Positions 1 through 6,385 of a stretch of DNA of 6,385 nt are shown piece after piece; the stretch's first letter is position 1; each line of letters opens with the position of its first letter. The position numbers and the translations under genes are program-made. A model generated the notes under the pieces. It was not told the origin of the DNA and did no database searches. It worked only from the letters and a program-made list of their open reading frames with translations. Origin of the DNA: Deltaproteobacteria bacterium (GTDB lineage Bacteria; Desulfobacterota; GWC2-55-46; S146-70); NCBI GenBank assembly GCA_015492395.1, contig WGFD01000319.1:1-6385 (forward strand), given 5' to 3'.

Positions 1-2193
1 GTACTCGGCCGCCTGGTCGGGCAGGAAATACATGCTGTCACGTTCGGGAAAACGTTGTTCCAATCCTACATAGAATTCGGCAGCAGAGAAAGGCACCGTG
101 GTTCCTCGTTGGACATGGAAGGCTACCATACGATCAAAGAGCAGGTAACTCTGGCGCTCCGGTATCATTTCTGCCATTCCGTTGGTGGATACAAATACTG
201 GAAGTTGCTTGAGATGAATACGGACAAAATCCCAAACACCGTCTTCGGTACCGGCTGTAAGTTTAAAGCGCTCCTCCAATCCGCCATTGGGCTTATAGGC
301 AGAGATGACCAGGTCTTTGTTTACAGCGTTTGCGTTGAGCTGCTTCTTCGTCAGCATTCCTTTGTCCAGAACACGGACATCAGCAATGATAAATCCCGCT
401 TGACCCAAAGCCTCCTGGATAGCAGTCCAGACGGAATTCTTAGAATTGTGAAACTCGATTGTTACCCATCGGCCATATTGCAGAAGCCGGTACACCTCCT
501 TGAGGCAGGCGGTCATCATCAGCGTATAAACTGTCAGGTCCTTGTCCTGTGTCCCGCTCACTACGGCATCTTGCGCTGCGTTTGTGAACACGCGAAGCCA
601 TGCTTCCCACAAAAAGTTCAGTTCAGCATAAGGTAGGTTGTCACCAAATGGCGGATCGATGAAGACGTAATCGACTGAGTTGTCTGGAACGAGCACAGAT
701 GCCAAAGATTGAGTTGTGACCACTGTCCCTCTTTCAGAAGGCGGGATAGCCTTCTGAAAGCGTTTAAGTTTTCCGGTCAGGACATATGTTGGACTCGGCT
801 CACTTACGGTCGAACCTATGTACAATGTGCTGCTGAGTGCTCGGTTGACCTGTGAGTATGCATTCTTCAGGAACCTATTGCGCCGAGTGAAGCTCACGAC
901 GATACCTTGAAGTGTGAACCGCCAGAGACGCTTCGCTTCCTCTGATGGCAAGTCGTTTGCGCTATGCCAAAGGATGGAGAAAGCGACAAGTTGGCGTATA
1001 AGATGAAAATCGTGAACCCGGCTGATGCCATCGTGGTAGCCTCGATAGAGGTCGCCCCATCCTTCACCTTCAGGCGTGAACATTATTAACTCAGTAGGAT
1101 AATCAATATCCTTCAGCATCTGCTCGATCTTCGCCAAGACTTGAAGGTCTTTTTCGTCGGGCAACTTTTTCTTTTTAGCCCCTCGGTGGCGATAGCGGAT
1201 TTCAACCGGTTTGAGAATCTGCTTAGCACGGGTAGCCCCAACAGCCTTGTCATAGTACTTCATTGTGCGGCGGATAAGATCTCTTTTTGGAACCTCGGCA
1301 GAACAGTGCGGGCAAGTTGGATTTTCCACAATCTTACCGGATGAGGTATCGTATGCCAGCGTCCAGAATTCCAACTCACCTGAGCAGTGAGGGCAACTAA
1401 ACACCTCTGACCAAACAGTAAAATCGATGTCGCATACATCCCCTGACTTGGGGTCTGTTGTCTGGTACATCCATCCGTATTCACGATTGAACTTCTTGAG
1501 CAACTCTGCGGCGAGCTTGGGGAATGATTCGGGATATCTTGTGAAGTTATATCCAGCAGCGATAAGCGTTGCTGCCGGAGAGAGGTCATTCAGAATAGCC
1601 TTTCGGCACCCCTTCCTTCCGATGTTTTGGCCGTTCTCGTCGAAAAGATCATCATTGGATTTGGGTGTGTAGCCAAGCGCAGCGAGGGTGCTTGGATCAT
1701 CGCATAGTTGTGCCGCAACTCCTGTCATTCCCGTCCCGCAGAAGCCGTCAAAGACGACATCCCCCGGTTCAGTGTAGTGCAGGATATACCGCATAATGGC
1801 CTTATGCGGTACCTTGGTATGGTAAGAGTGAGCGTTGTAGATCGGGTCGTTCTTCCCCTCGCTCACATCCGCCGCAAATGGCTCCCGGCGATAGTCATCG
1901 GTAGCCGGGTCATAGGGCTTCCCATAGTGCTTGATGAAGTCCTCGATGAACGGATTCGGGCAGGCGGTGTAGTACGGTGGATCGGACAGGGCCAGGATGT
2001 CCTCATCCGAGCCAATCGGGAACCCCTCGATCTTGCGGAACTCCGGGTCGCGCAACCGTTCGGCCAGCTTTTCCAGAAAGTAAGCGCGGCGGGCTTCGTC
2101 GCTTTCAAACATCATTCCCAAGCATTCAACCGGACCGGCCTGTTTTGGGCTCAGAGCTTCGGGTTTGGAGTCAAACATAGTTTCGTTCTTCAT
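1..2193 (-). CDS. Zinc-ribbon beta-class DNA methyltransferase (BREX PglXI-like), C-terminus cut off
   Basis: Uninterrupted frame of 731 codons from ATG at 2191-2193 to the left edge, with no stop, so the C-terminus is missing. It is a SAM-dependent DNA methyltransferase acting on an exocyclic amino group (N6-adenine or N4-cytosine). Motifs in order: DPPYY at 71-75; a SAM-binding motif I, DGFCGTGMTG, at 149-158; an acidic ribose-binding-type residue D203 in NDLSPAA; a zinc ribbon from CPHC 267-270 and CPHC 294-297; a basic KKKK patch near 350; and a second catalytic-type motif DPPFGDNLPYAELN starting at D513, followed by the rest of a Rossmann-type half. The arrangement resembles COG1743/pfam01555 methylases with Zn ribbons, and the methyltransferase of BREX type 3. 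The start was chosen because GAGG lies 5 nt upstream; the frame stays open upstream to a stop at 2293-2295, with in-frame ATGs at 2239-2241 and 2245-2247 lacking a good ribosome-binding site. The neighbouring BrxC/PglY gene supports a role in marking self DNA. The specificity cannot be read from sequence. Confidence 0.88.
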   Translation of the reverse strand, partial: MKNETMFDSKPEALSPKQAGPVECLGMMFESDEARRAYFLEKLAERLRDPEFRKIEGFPIGSDEDILALSDPPYYTACPNPFIEDFIKHYGKPYDPATDDYRREPFAADVSEGKNDPIYNAHSYHTKVPHKAIMRYILHYTEPGDVVFDGFCGTGMTGVAAQLCDDPSTLAALGYTPKSNDDLFDENGQNIGRKGCRKAILNDLSPAATLIAAGYNFTRYPESFPKLAAELLKKFNREYGWMYQTTDPKSGDVCDIDFTVWSEVFSCPHCSGELEFWTLAYDTSSGKIVENPTCPHCSAEVPKRDLIRRTMKYYDKAVGATRAKQILKPVEIRYRHRGAKKKKLPDEKDLQVLAKIEQMLKDIDYPTELIMFTPEGEGWGDLYRGYHDGISRVHDFHLIRQLVAFSILWHSANDLPSEEAKRLWRFTLQGIVVSFTRRNRFLKNAYSQVNRALSSTLYIGSTVSEPSPTYVLTGKLKRFQKAIPPSERGTVVTTQSLASVLVPDNSVDYVFIDPPFGDNLPYAELNFLWEAWLRVFTNAAQDAVVSGTQDKDLTVYTLMMTACLKEVYRLLQYGRWVTIEFHNSKNSVWTAIQEALGQAGFIIADVRVLDKGMLTKKQLNANAVNKDLVISAYKPNGGLEERFKLTAGTEDGVWDFVRIHLKQLPVFVSTNGMAEMIPERQSYLLFDRMVAFHVQRGTTVPFSAAEFYVGLEQRFPERDSMYFLPDQAAEY
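731..760. repeat. 12-bp perfect inverted repeat inside the methyltransferase gene
   Basis: CTTTCAGAAGGC (731-742) and GCCTTCTGAAAG (749-760) are exact reverse complements with a 6-nt loop (743-748). It lies within codons for RFQKAIPPSER of the methyltransferase. No T-tract follows on either strand, so it is not a standard terminator. It may be a chance result of codon choice, a transcript-folding element, or a protein-binding dyad. Confidence 0.8.
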
Positions 2194-2198
2194 AGAGT

Positions 2199-2202
2199 CC
2201 TC
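2199..2202 (-). promoter_or_regulatory. Ribosome-binding site of the methyltransferase
   Basis: GAGG on the minus strand, 5 nt before the ATG at 2193, decides this start over the in-frame ATGs at 2241 and 2247, which have no purine-rich site at a usual distance. Confidence 0.65.
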
Positions 2203-2211
2203 ATTGGTCGT

Positions 2212-2234
2212 GGAAATGGATCTTTGCCATTTCC
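2212..2234 (-). repeat. 8-bp perfect inverted repeat overlapping the large hairpin
   Basis: GGAAATGG at 2212-2219 and CCATTTCC at 2227-2234 are exact reverse complements separated by 7 nt. The right arm lies inside the arm of the 18-bp inverted repeat (2226-2243), so in RNA the two stems cannot form together. This smaller stem ends 18 nt before the methyltransferase ATG and 9 nt before its GAGG, so it could influence initiation. Confidence 0.7.
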
Positions 2235-2269
2235 GTGCCATTTCCATGAATAAATGGCGTGAAAATGGC
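2226..2269 (-). repeat. 18-bp imperfect inverted repeat (large hairpin)
   Basis: The arms are 2226-2243 (plus strand GCCATTTCCGTGCCATTT) and 2252-2269 (AAATGGCGTGAAAATGGC), with an 8-nt loop at 2244-2251. In the minus-strand transcript 15 of 18 pairs are Watson-Crick, one is G-U, and two adjacent A-C mismatches sit in the middle. Each arm is itself a tandem pair of the AAATGGC unit. No U-tract follows in the direction of transcription, so it does not look like an intrinsic terminator. It could be a regulatory RNA hairpin, or dyad binding sites for a dimeric or tetrameric DNA-binding protein. Confidence 0.75.
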
Positions 2270-2295
2270 GCATTGCCATTCTTGTGGTCATTTTA

Positions 2296-4008
2296 CTACT
2301 GCGCGGAATAAACCCACCGCGCACCGCGCCCCTTCCCCTCAAGCACGGTGACACCCTCCAGCCTCAGCTCGTTCATCAGGCTTTTTACCTGCGCCCGGTC
2401 ATAATGGGTAAGCTGGCGTATCTCGGCGTTCGACAACCCCTGCTCGCTCCGTTCAGACCGTTGTCTGAGTACGCTCAATATCCTGGTCTTGGCGGCTTCC
2501 CGGTCTATTCGCCGGTCCCTTTCAGGATGTCCCGGCCCGGCAAGCAGGCGATGGAGGTCAGGACGAATGACCCAGTAGGTGCCTCGACCGGCGCCCCCTC
2601 GTTCCAGATAACCGAAACCTTGCTCCATTTCAGTCAGGATCTCCCGCGCCTCGTCTTCCTGTCGCTGGCAAAGTCTGGCGGCGTTTGTAGAATCCAATTC
2701 AGGGTGGTGTAGCAGGTAATGCAAGATTAACAAGTTGTCCACCGTAAGCATACGACTCTGCCGACTTTCTTCAGCCACGAATATCCGGAATGAGGCGGAT
2801 AATTCGCGACGAAAGAAAGTTACCTTTACGGCATCTCCTTCTTCCTGGACCATAGGAGGCTCTTTACCTTCGATAAGCATTGCTTCGAACATGCGTCCTA
2901 TGCCGAGGTTGCTACGGTTGACAAGGCGCAGTCTGGTAAGGGCATCCACCAAGGAAGGGTTGCGGGGCACAGGTACATGGTGAAGGATATTCTCCGGTGA
3001 GATCCCCCCGATGAACCCACCAGGGTTACTGATCTCAAGCTTGGTGGAAAATTGCTTGATGAGGACCGGCCCCGGCAATCTGAAATCAGCATGGCAAAAG
3101 GCGTTCAGCAGGGCTTCGCGAAGGGCGATTTCGGGGTACGTGCGATACTCAAAATGAAAGAGTCCCTGCTCCAAGGTGGCAATGGGGTTGTCCGCCATGA
3201 TACGTTCCGTTGTGCGGATGAGTGCGACAGGAAGCGCATCTTTTCCGTCCGCACGGTCGGAATAGCGCGTATCGCTCTTCATGCGAAGGTGGGTCCATAC
3301 ATATCCCGGAAAATATTGACTAATGGAGGACTCTTTACCGGCAAGGAATATGCCAGCCCTGTTAAGGCGGCCATTCCGTATTACACCAAGGATGCCTAAT
3401 AGATCCAGATCGCTCTTCCTTAACAATTCTTCCGGCGCATGTTCCTGCCTGGCAATCCTTCGTAATTGCTCCATCGCAGTAGCCGAAATATGCTTTTGAG
3501 GACTTTCCGCAACCTCTTGAGCGGTGTAATCAGTCTCTCCTGTTTCGACCATGATTCGACGACGTAATGTGCCGGTCAGCGGTTGGCAATCTTTGCCGAC
3601 ACGAATTTTTCCTTTACCGGAGGTATCGGTGTAAGGTGGCAGGCCCGGAAAAACCTGCATGACCAGAAGCCTGCCGGTCCCTTCACTAACCTTTAGCTCT
3701 TCAAAGACAGGGGTCAGCTTTGGATCGGTTGAATCGTAAACGGCCTTTTTCAATCGGTTGACATCTACATCAGTCGACACGCCCAGGATGGCACCTTCAC
3801 GGCCAACTGCTTTGTCATTTATACCAAACACTACAGTGCCGCCACCTCCATTGGCCATACATACCGCCATTTCGACAACCAGGGCTACGGCATCGGCCAT
3901 ACTGCGTTCGTTCCACTCCTTGAAGTCCAAGTCCTGGTCCTCCAGGTCCCTTGCGGGCCTATGGCTCAACTCATCAAGGAGCTTTTTGATTTCAGAAATG
4001 GGGCGCAT
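2296..4008 (-). CDS. AlbA_2 (Schlafen-like) and HATPase_c_4 domain protein with C-terminal winged helices
   Basis: Complete 570-residue cytoplasmic protein; ATG at 4006-4008, TAG at 2296-2298. Residues about 20-150 form an AlbA_2 domain (formerly AAA_4): LDFKEW at 27-32 replaces the usual EFK motif, and MANGGGGTVVFGI at 51-63 is the hallmark glycine-rich strand. Residues about 280-400 match the divergent HATPase_c_4 domain: N-box-like E298, N302, H306, D308 in LREALLNAFCHADF, ISNPGGF at 326-332, RNPSLVDAL at 349-357 and LGIGRMFEAM at 368-377. The C-terminal 150 residues contain two helical segments resembling winged helices (about 421-485 and 505-568, each ending in a basic, aromatic wing: GRGTYWVI and GRGARWVYS). 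No signal peptide or membrane segment. This architecture is annotated as ATP-binding protein or predicted transcriptional regulator (COG2865); the molecular function is unproven. The start is supported by GGAG 5 nt upstream. Its place between the BREX ATPase and methyltransferase genes suggests a regulatory or effector role in the same system, which is inference. Domain call is strong, function is weak. Confidence 0.9.
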   Translation of the reverse strand: MRPISEIKKLLDELSHRPARDLEDQDLDFKEWNERSMADAVALVVEMAVCMANGGGGTVVFGINDKAVGREGAILGVSTDVDVNRLKKAVYDSTDPKLTPVFEELKVSEGTGRLLVMQVFPGLPPYTDTSGKGKIRVGKDCQPLTGTLRRRIMVETGETDYTAQEVAESPQKHISATAMEQLRRIARQEHAPEELLRKSDLDLLGILGVIRNGRLNRAGIFLAGKESSISQYFPGYVWTHLRMKSDTRYSDRADGKDALPVALIRTTERIMADNPIATLEQGLFHFEYRTYPEIALREALLNAFCHADFRLPGPVLIKQFSTKLEISNPGGFIGGISPENILHHVPVPRNPSLVDALTRLRLVNRSNLGIGRMFEAMLIEGKEPPMVQEEGDAVKVTFFRRELSASFRIFVAEESRQSRMLTVDNLLILHYLLHHPELDSTNAARLCQRQEDEAREILTEMEQGFGYLERGGAGRGTYWVIRPDLHRLLAGPGHPERDRRIDREAAKTRILSVLRQRSERSEQGLSNAEIRQLTHYDRAQVKSLMNELRLEGVTVLEGKGRGARWVYSAQ

Positions 4009-4010
4009 GA

Positions 4011-6385
4011 TTACTCCAATACTATCCTGACCTTACCCGGCTCCTTGCCCCTGGTTAGCGCGTTCAGGTATTCCTCGAACCGCTTCTTCATCTCCTCGGG
4101 CGTAACCGGCGAGCCGCCTGAAAGCAGGGCCGCCCGCAGATTTTCTATCTTCACAGAAACCTTGGCAAGCCCCGAGAGGACCTCTTTCAGGGCTTTAATA
4201 AAATCATGCCCGAGATCATCCGGTAGCTCGCGCTTCTTTAAGAATTCATCCACCAGTTTCCTTGCCTTTAGTCTAAGCAGGCCAAGGTTTTCCCTGGTCG
4301 TAGGGTCCTCAAGGTTCGTAAGAAGGGTCTGCGTCCAGTTGGAAAGAAGCGTGTCGAGTTCCTCATCCAGTCTATCGAGAGCCGCTTTTGCTGAAACAGC
4401 AGGGGCTTCCATTATCGGCTTGAATGAGCAATGCGGACATATTGGAGAAGCCTCCATCTCCTGCTCTGTAAGGGCAAAGCAGCTCTTCAGGCCGGCCAGA
4501 CGGTTCTGGAAGTCTGAAAGCTGTTGTAAGGGCATGAGGTCAATGGTTGATAGTTTCTGGAGCCTTCTAAGCCTCTCGTCGTGTGTGAGAGATGCCTTTT
4601 TCTTGTCATCATTCACGCCAAGCCTGGCCCTGGTGTGAATCTTCAGGTAGTCGTTCATATAAGCTTTTTTGAGGACGCCGAGCTTGCGCATGAACTGCGG
4701 ACGGAACGAAGGGTCTTTACGTTTCTTGGAGTCCAGGATTTCGGTCATAACCTCCGTTTTAACCCTGTTCATCCGATCTATCCAGTCATGCTCTGTGGGC
4801 AACATGGTCTCGGCCATGGAAAGGTACGCGGTTATATACCCTGCGAGACCGGAGGTAAGTTCATGTAGAGACTGAACCTCCCCAAGGGCCAGGATCCCGG
4901 CACCCTGTGCCTTGACATCATTAACACCATAGCGAAAGTTCTTGAACTTGCCCGGCGTGTTGTAAGCCTGAAGAGATTCAAGGAAGCCTTTTGTCTCATC
5001 CAGACGTGTGCGATATCCCTTTGCTTCCTCTTCGCCCAGGAGATTACGGCCCCAGAAGGGCAGTCCATCCTGCAAATGCTGCTGAACGAGCACGAGCTTA
5101 TCCACCGTTTGTGCGACAACTTTCTGGAGTTCCTGGACGGGTTCCTCTTTCCCTTGGGTAATGAGTTGGGCCATTCCTGGTGTAAGGCCCAGGAGTTCGA
5201 AGAGCGCCTTGATGGCAGGGAGGTTCCATTCCTTGGGCTGCTCAATGTGCTTGAAATGCTTCAAATCCTCTATTGATGTGGCAACCAAGTCCGGGAGACC
5301 TGTTGCGTCGAACTTCTTTCCCGGAATTGCCAGGACGAGGTCACCCGAGTAAACAAGCGCGGCAAGTACGACAACCGCCCACTCGGGTTCAAGCCGCATC
5401 CTGTCTTTGTCCATATACTCAACGCCTTTGTCATCCATGATGAGCTCGGAGCGGTTGACGACCTGCCCATGGCCTTTCTTCTTGAGAATCTCCCGTATGT
5501 GCCTGGCATACTTTGAACGGTAGGGGTCGAGCCGTTCTCCATCGAGAAGCTCCAGCGCGTCAAGAACGGCAGTGGCCTGCTTTGTTCTCGTCTGCCCGGC
5601 GATGGCCTTCAGGGCGTCTTGTGTGGCCTGGGCTCGGCTGGCACCGGTAATGAGTACGGAAAAAACGGGGTAATCAGGGGCCCGGTCTCCAAAATGAGTT
5701 CCCAGGCAGACCGAACCGGCAGTGTTCACGATGTCCCGGACATTGGCGCGGGCTCCTCCGGTTGCTGTGACTTTCCCTTTTACCCAGCCAAGCAAGGGCT
5801 TTGTCTTCCCCTGATATGTGACCTCGAAGGCGGTTATCATGTGCTCCTGCAGCCACTTTGTGAGATCGCGCAAGAAACCGGACGCCTTGGACTCATAGGT
5901 AGACTTGGCGTTGCCGGAAGATTTTGAGGCCAGGTCAAGGGCAGCCGCATAACTACGGAGAGTATTTCTAAAGGCATCGTCCGCACCGGTAAGATGGAAG
6001 AAGACCTCGTCGGCTTTCTTTTCATCCTTGAAGTATGGCCGGTCATGGGGCTGTATGAAATAAATGTAAAAGTCTCTTGCAGGCACGGCGGTGGAACGCT
6101 CGTTGGGGGCCCCGAAAAAGAGGTAGCCATCTCGTGCGGCCTTATGCTCCAGCCATTCGAGCTCATGTTGCCAGATTTTATAGCCCGTAACATAGGTCGT
6201 CTGGTCTGTGCATTCCATTACGAGCTTGAGCGCCTCGTAATAATAACGGTCAAGTTCGTTGTCATCGAGGCTTTCGGCCCGCTTGTCTATCAGCGCGTCG
6301 AAGTCGTCCGTCTTCTTGAGGTCGAGGTAAAACTGGCGGTTATCCGGGTTGGAAGAGATGAACTGACCGCTTACGGTCTTATGAA
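4011..6385 (-). CDS. brxC: DUF6079-type BREX P-loop protein (BrxC/PglY family), C-terminal part
   Basis: This is the C-terminal portion of a large phage-resistance ATPase. The reading frame is open from the right edge of the window (790 complete codons here plus TAA at 4011-4013), so the start and the N-terminal P-loop domain lie outside; family members are usually about 1,200 residues. The first in-frame ATG at 6216-6218 is internal, because the 55 codons upstream of it continue the same protein (including [20 protein letters not shown], a typical stretch of this family). Visible features, counted from Met at 6218: a mixed alpha/beta region to about residue 300, a long helical region from about 330 to 560, a cysteine cluster (C580, C594, C597, the last two as CPHC), then helices ending in KVRIVLE. 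In BREX systems this protein is the big ATPase needed for defence and methylation; its exact action is not established. It lies 2 nt upstream of the AlbA_2 gene, so the two are very probably co-transcribed. Family assignment rests on recognition of sequence style, not on a search; the type 2 name would be pglY. Confidence 0.8.
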   Translation of the reverse strand, partial: HKTVSGQFISSNPDNRQFYLDLKKTDDFDALIDKRAESLDDNELDRYYYEALKLVMECTDQTTYVTGYKIWQHELEWLEHKAARDGYLFFGAPNERSTAVPARDFYIYFIQPHDRPYFKDEKKADEVFFHLTGADDAFRNTLRSYAAALDLASKSSGNAKSTYESKASGFLRDLTKWLQEHMITAFEVTYQGKTKPLLGWVKGKVTATGGARANVRDIVNTAGSVCLGTHFGDRAPDYPVFSVLITGASRAQATQDALKAIAGQTRTKQATAVLDALELLDGERLDPYRSKYARHIREILKKKGHGQVVNRSELIMDDKGVEYMDKDRMRLEPEWAVVVLAALVYSGDLVLAIPGKKFDATGLPDLVATSIEDLKHFKHIEQPKEWNLPAIKALFELLGLTPGMAQLITQGKEEPVQELQKVVAQTVDKLVLVQQHLQDGLPFWGRNLLGEEEAKGYRTRLDETKGFLESLQAYNTPGKFKNFRYGVNDVKAQGAGILALGEVQSLHELTSGLAGYITAYLSMAETMLPTEHDWIDRMNRVKTEVMTEILDSKKRKDPSFRPQFMRKLGVLKKAYMNDYLKIHTRARLGVNDDKKKASLTHDERLRRLQKLSTIDLMPLQQLSDFQNRLAGLKSCFALTEQEMEASPICPHCSFKPIMEAPAVSAKAALDRLDEELDTLLSNWTQTLLTNLEDPTTRENLGLLRLKARKLVDEFLKKRELPDDLGHDFIKALKEVLSGLAKVSVKIENLRAALLSGGSPVTPEEMKKRFEEYLNALTRGKEPGKVRIVLE
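4014..4019 (-). promoter_or_regulatory. Ribosome-binding site of the AlbA_2 gene, overlapping the end of the upstream gene
   Basis: TTGGAG on the minus strand encodes the last two codons' end of the DUF6079 gene and sits 5 nt before the AlbA_2 ATG. The spacer contains the TAA stop of the upstream gene (4011-4013) followed by two bases, so ribosomes terminating there are placed directly on the next start, the classic arrangement for translational coupling. Confidence 0.85.

Larger units (their letters stand above)
2194..2295 (-). promoter_or_regulatory. Repeat-rich leader between the AlbA_2 gene and the methyltransferase
   Basis: This 102-nt non-coding gap, the only one in the window, contains repeated AAATGGC/GCCATTT units in both orientations: 2226-2232, 2237-2243, 2252-2258, 2263-2269, with related ATGG-core copies at 2212-2219 and 2274-2280. 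Such clustering suggests an operator or a structured leader RNA controlling the methyltransferase. I could not find a convincing minus-strand promoter (-35/-10 pair), so transcription may simply read through from the upstream genes. The stretch could alternatively encode an N-terminal extension of the methyltransferase. Confidence 0.55.

Noticed and set aside
55..636. Plus-strand open frame of 193 codons opposite the methyltransferase
   Set aside because: It is antisense to an uninterrupted frame that carries recognisable methyltransferase sequence (including DPPFGDN on the minus strand), and has no ribosome-binding site or family resemblance.
725..760. Pseudoknot or frameshift signal from the loop UCCC pairing with GGGA after the 12-bp stem
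   Set aside because: Only one base separates the stem from GGGA, too short to span a 12-bp helix, and the reading frame continues without any shift.
1..2193. Frameshift or premature stop in the methyltransferase
   Set aside because: I translated the frame codon by codon from 2193 to 1 and found no stop; the gene is merely cut by the window edge.
1..2193. DUF1156-type methyltransferase
   Set aside because: The N-terminus lacks the characteristic DUF1156 opening with its WWARRP-like motif, although the later DPPF half is similar to enzymes of that broader group.
2226..2269. Intrinsic terminator between the AlbA_2 gene and the methyltransferase
   Set aside because: The stem is long enough, but no U-tract follows in the minus-strand direction, and on the plus strand there is no gene to terminate.
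3961..4638. Plus-strand open frame of 225 codons opposite the DUF6079 gene
   Set aside because: The serine- and arginine-rich translation resembles no protein family and lies antisense to a well-supported gene; it reflects codon bias of the true strand.
1..6385. DISARM locus
   Set aside because: No DUF1998, phospholipase-D-type or SNF2 helicase gene is visible, and the DUF6079 protein points to BREX/Pgl instead.

Overview
The window carries three consecutive genes, all transcribed from the minus strand (right to left), and looks like the middle of a BREX/Pgl-type phage-defence locus. From promoter-distal knowledge of the families, the order in transcription is: (1) the C-terminal part of a large DUF6079-type BrxC/PglY protein, running in from beyond the right edge (4011-6385); (2) a complete 570-residue protein with an AlbA_2 (Schlafen-like, formerly AAA_4) domain, a divergent histidine-kinase-type ATPase domain and two C-terminal winged-helix-like segments (2296-4008); (3) a beta-class DNA methyltransferase with an internal zinc ribbon, which runs off the left edge without a stop codon (1-2193). 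Two of the three genes are therefore partial, and no complete BREX system can be confirmed from this window alone.

Layout: the first two genes are separated by only 2 nt and their junction (GGAG, stop codon, then ATG) implies translational coupling. Between the second and third genes there is a 102-nt leader packed with copies of an AAATGGC/GCCATTT element that can form two mutually exclusive hairpins just upstream of the methyltransferase start. There is no stretch above 300 bases without a gene, and I see no tRNA, rRNA, CRISPR array, insertion sequence or attachment site.

How the genes may work together: in BREX type 3 the known core order is BrxF, BrxC, PglXI methyltransferase, BrxHII helicase, PglZ, BrxA. 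Here an AlbA_2/ATPase gene sits between the P-loop protein and the methyltransferase, so the locus is either a BREX variant with an added module or a related system. The methyltransferase would mark self DNA, the BrxC/PglY protein would act as the large ATPase scaffold, and the AlbA_2 protein could be a regulator or an RNA-directed effector; these last roles are inference.

Organism: a bacterium of moderate GC content (roughly low to mid 50s percent by eye) with GGAG/GAGG ribosome-binding sites. The style of these proteins would fit an environmental proteobacterium or similar, but nothing in the window fixes the taxon, and defence islands move horizontally.
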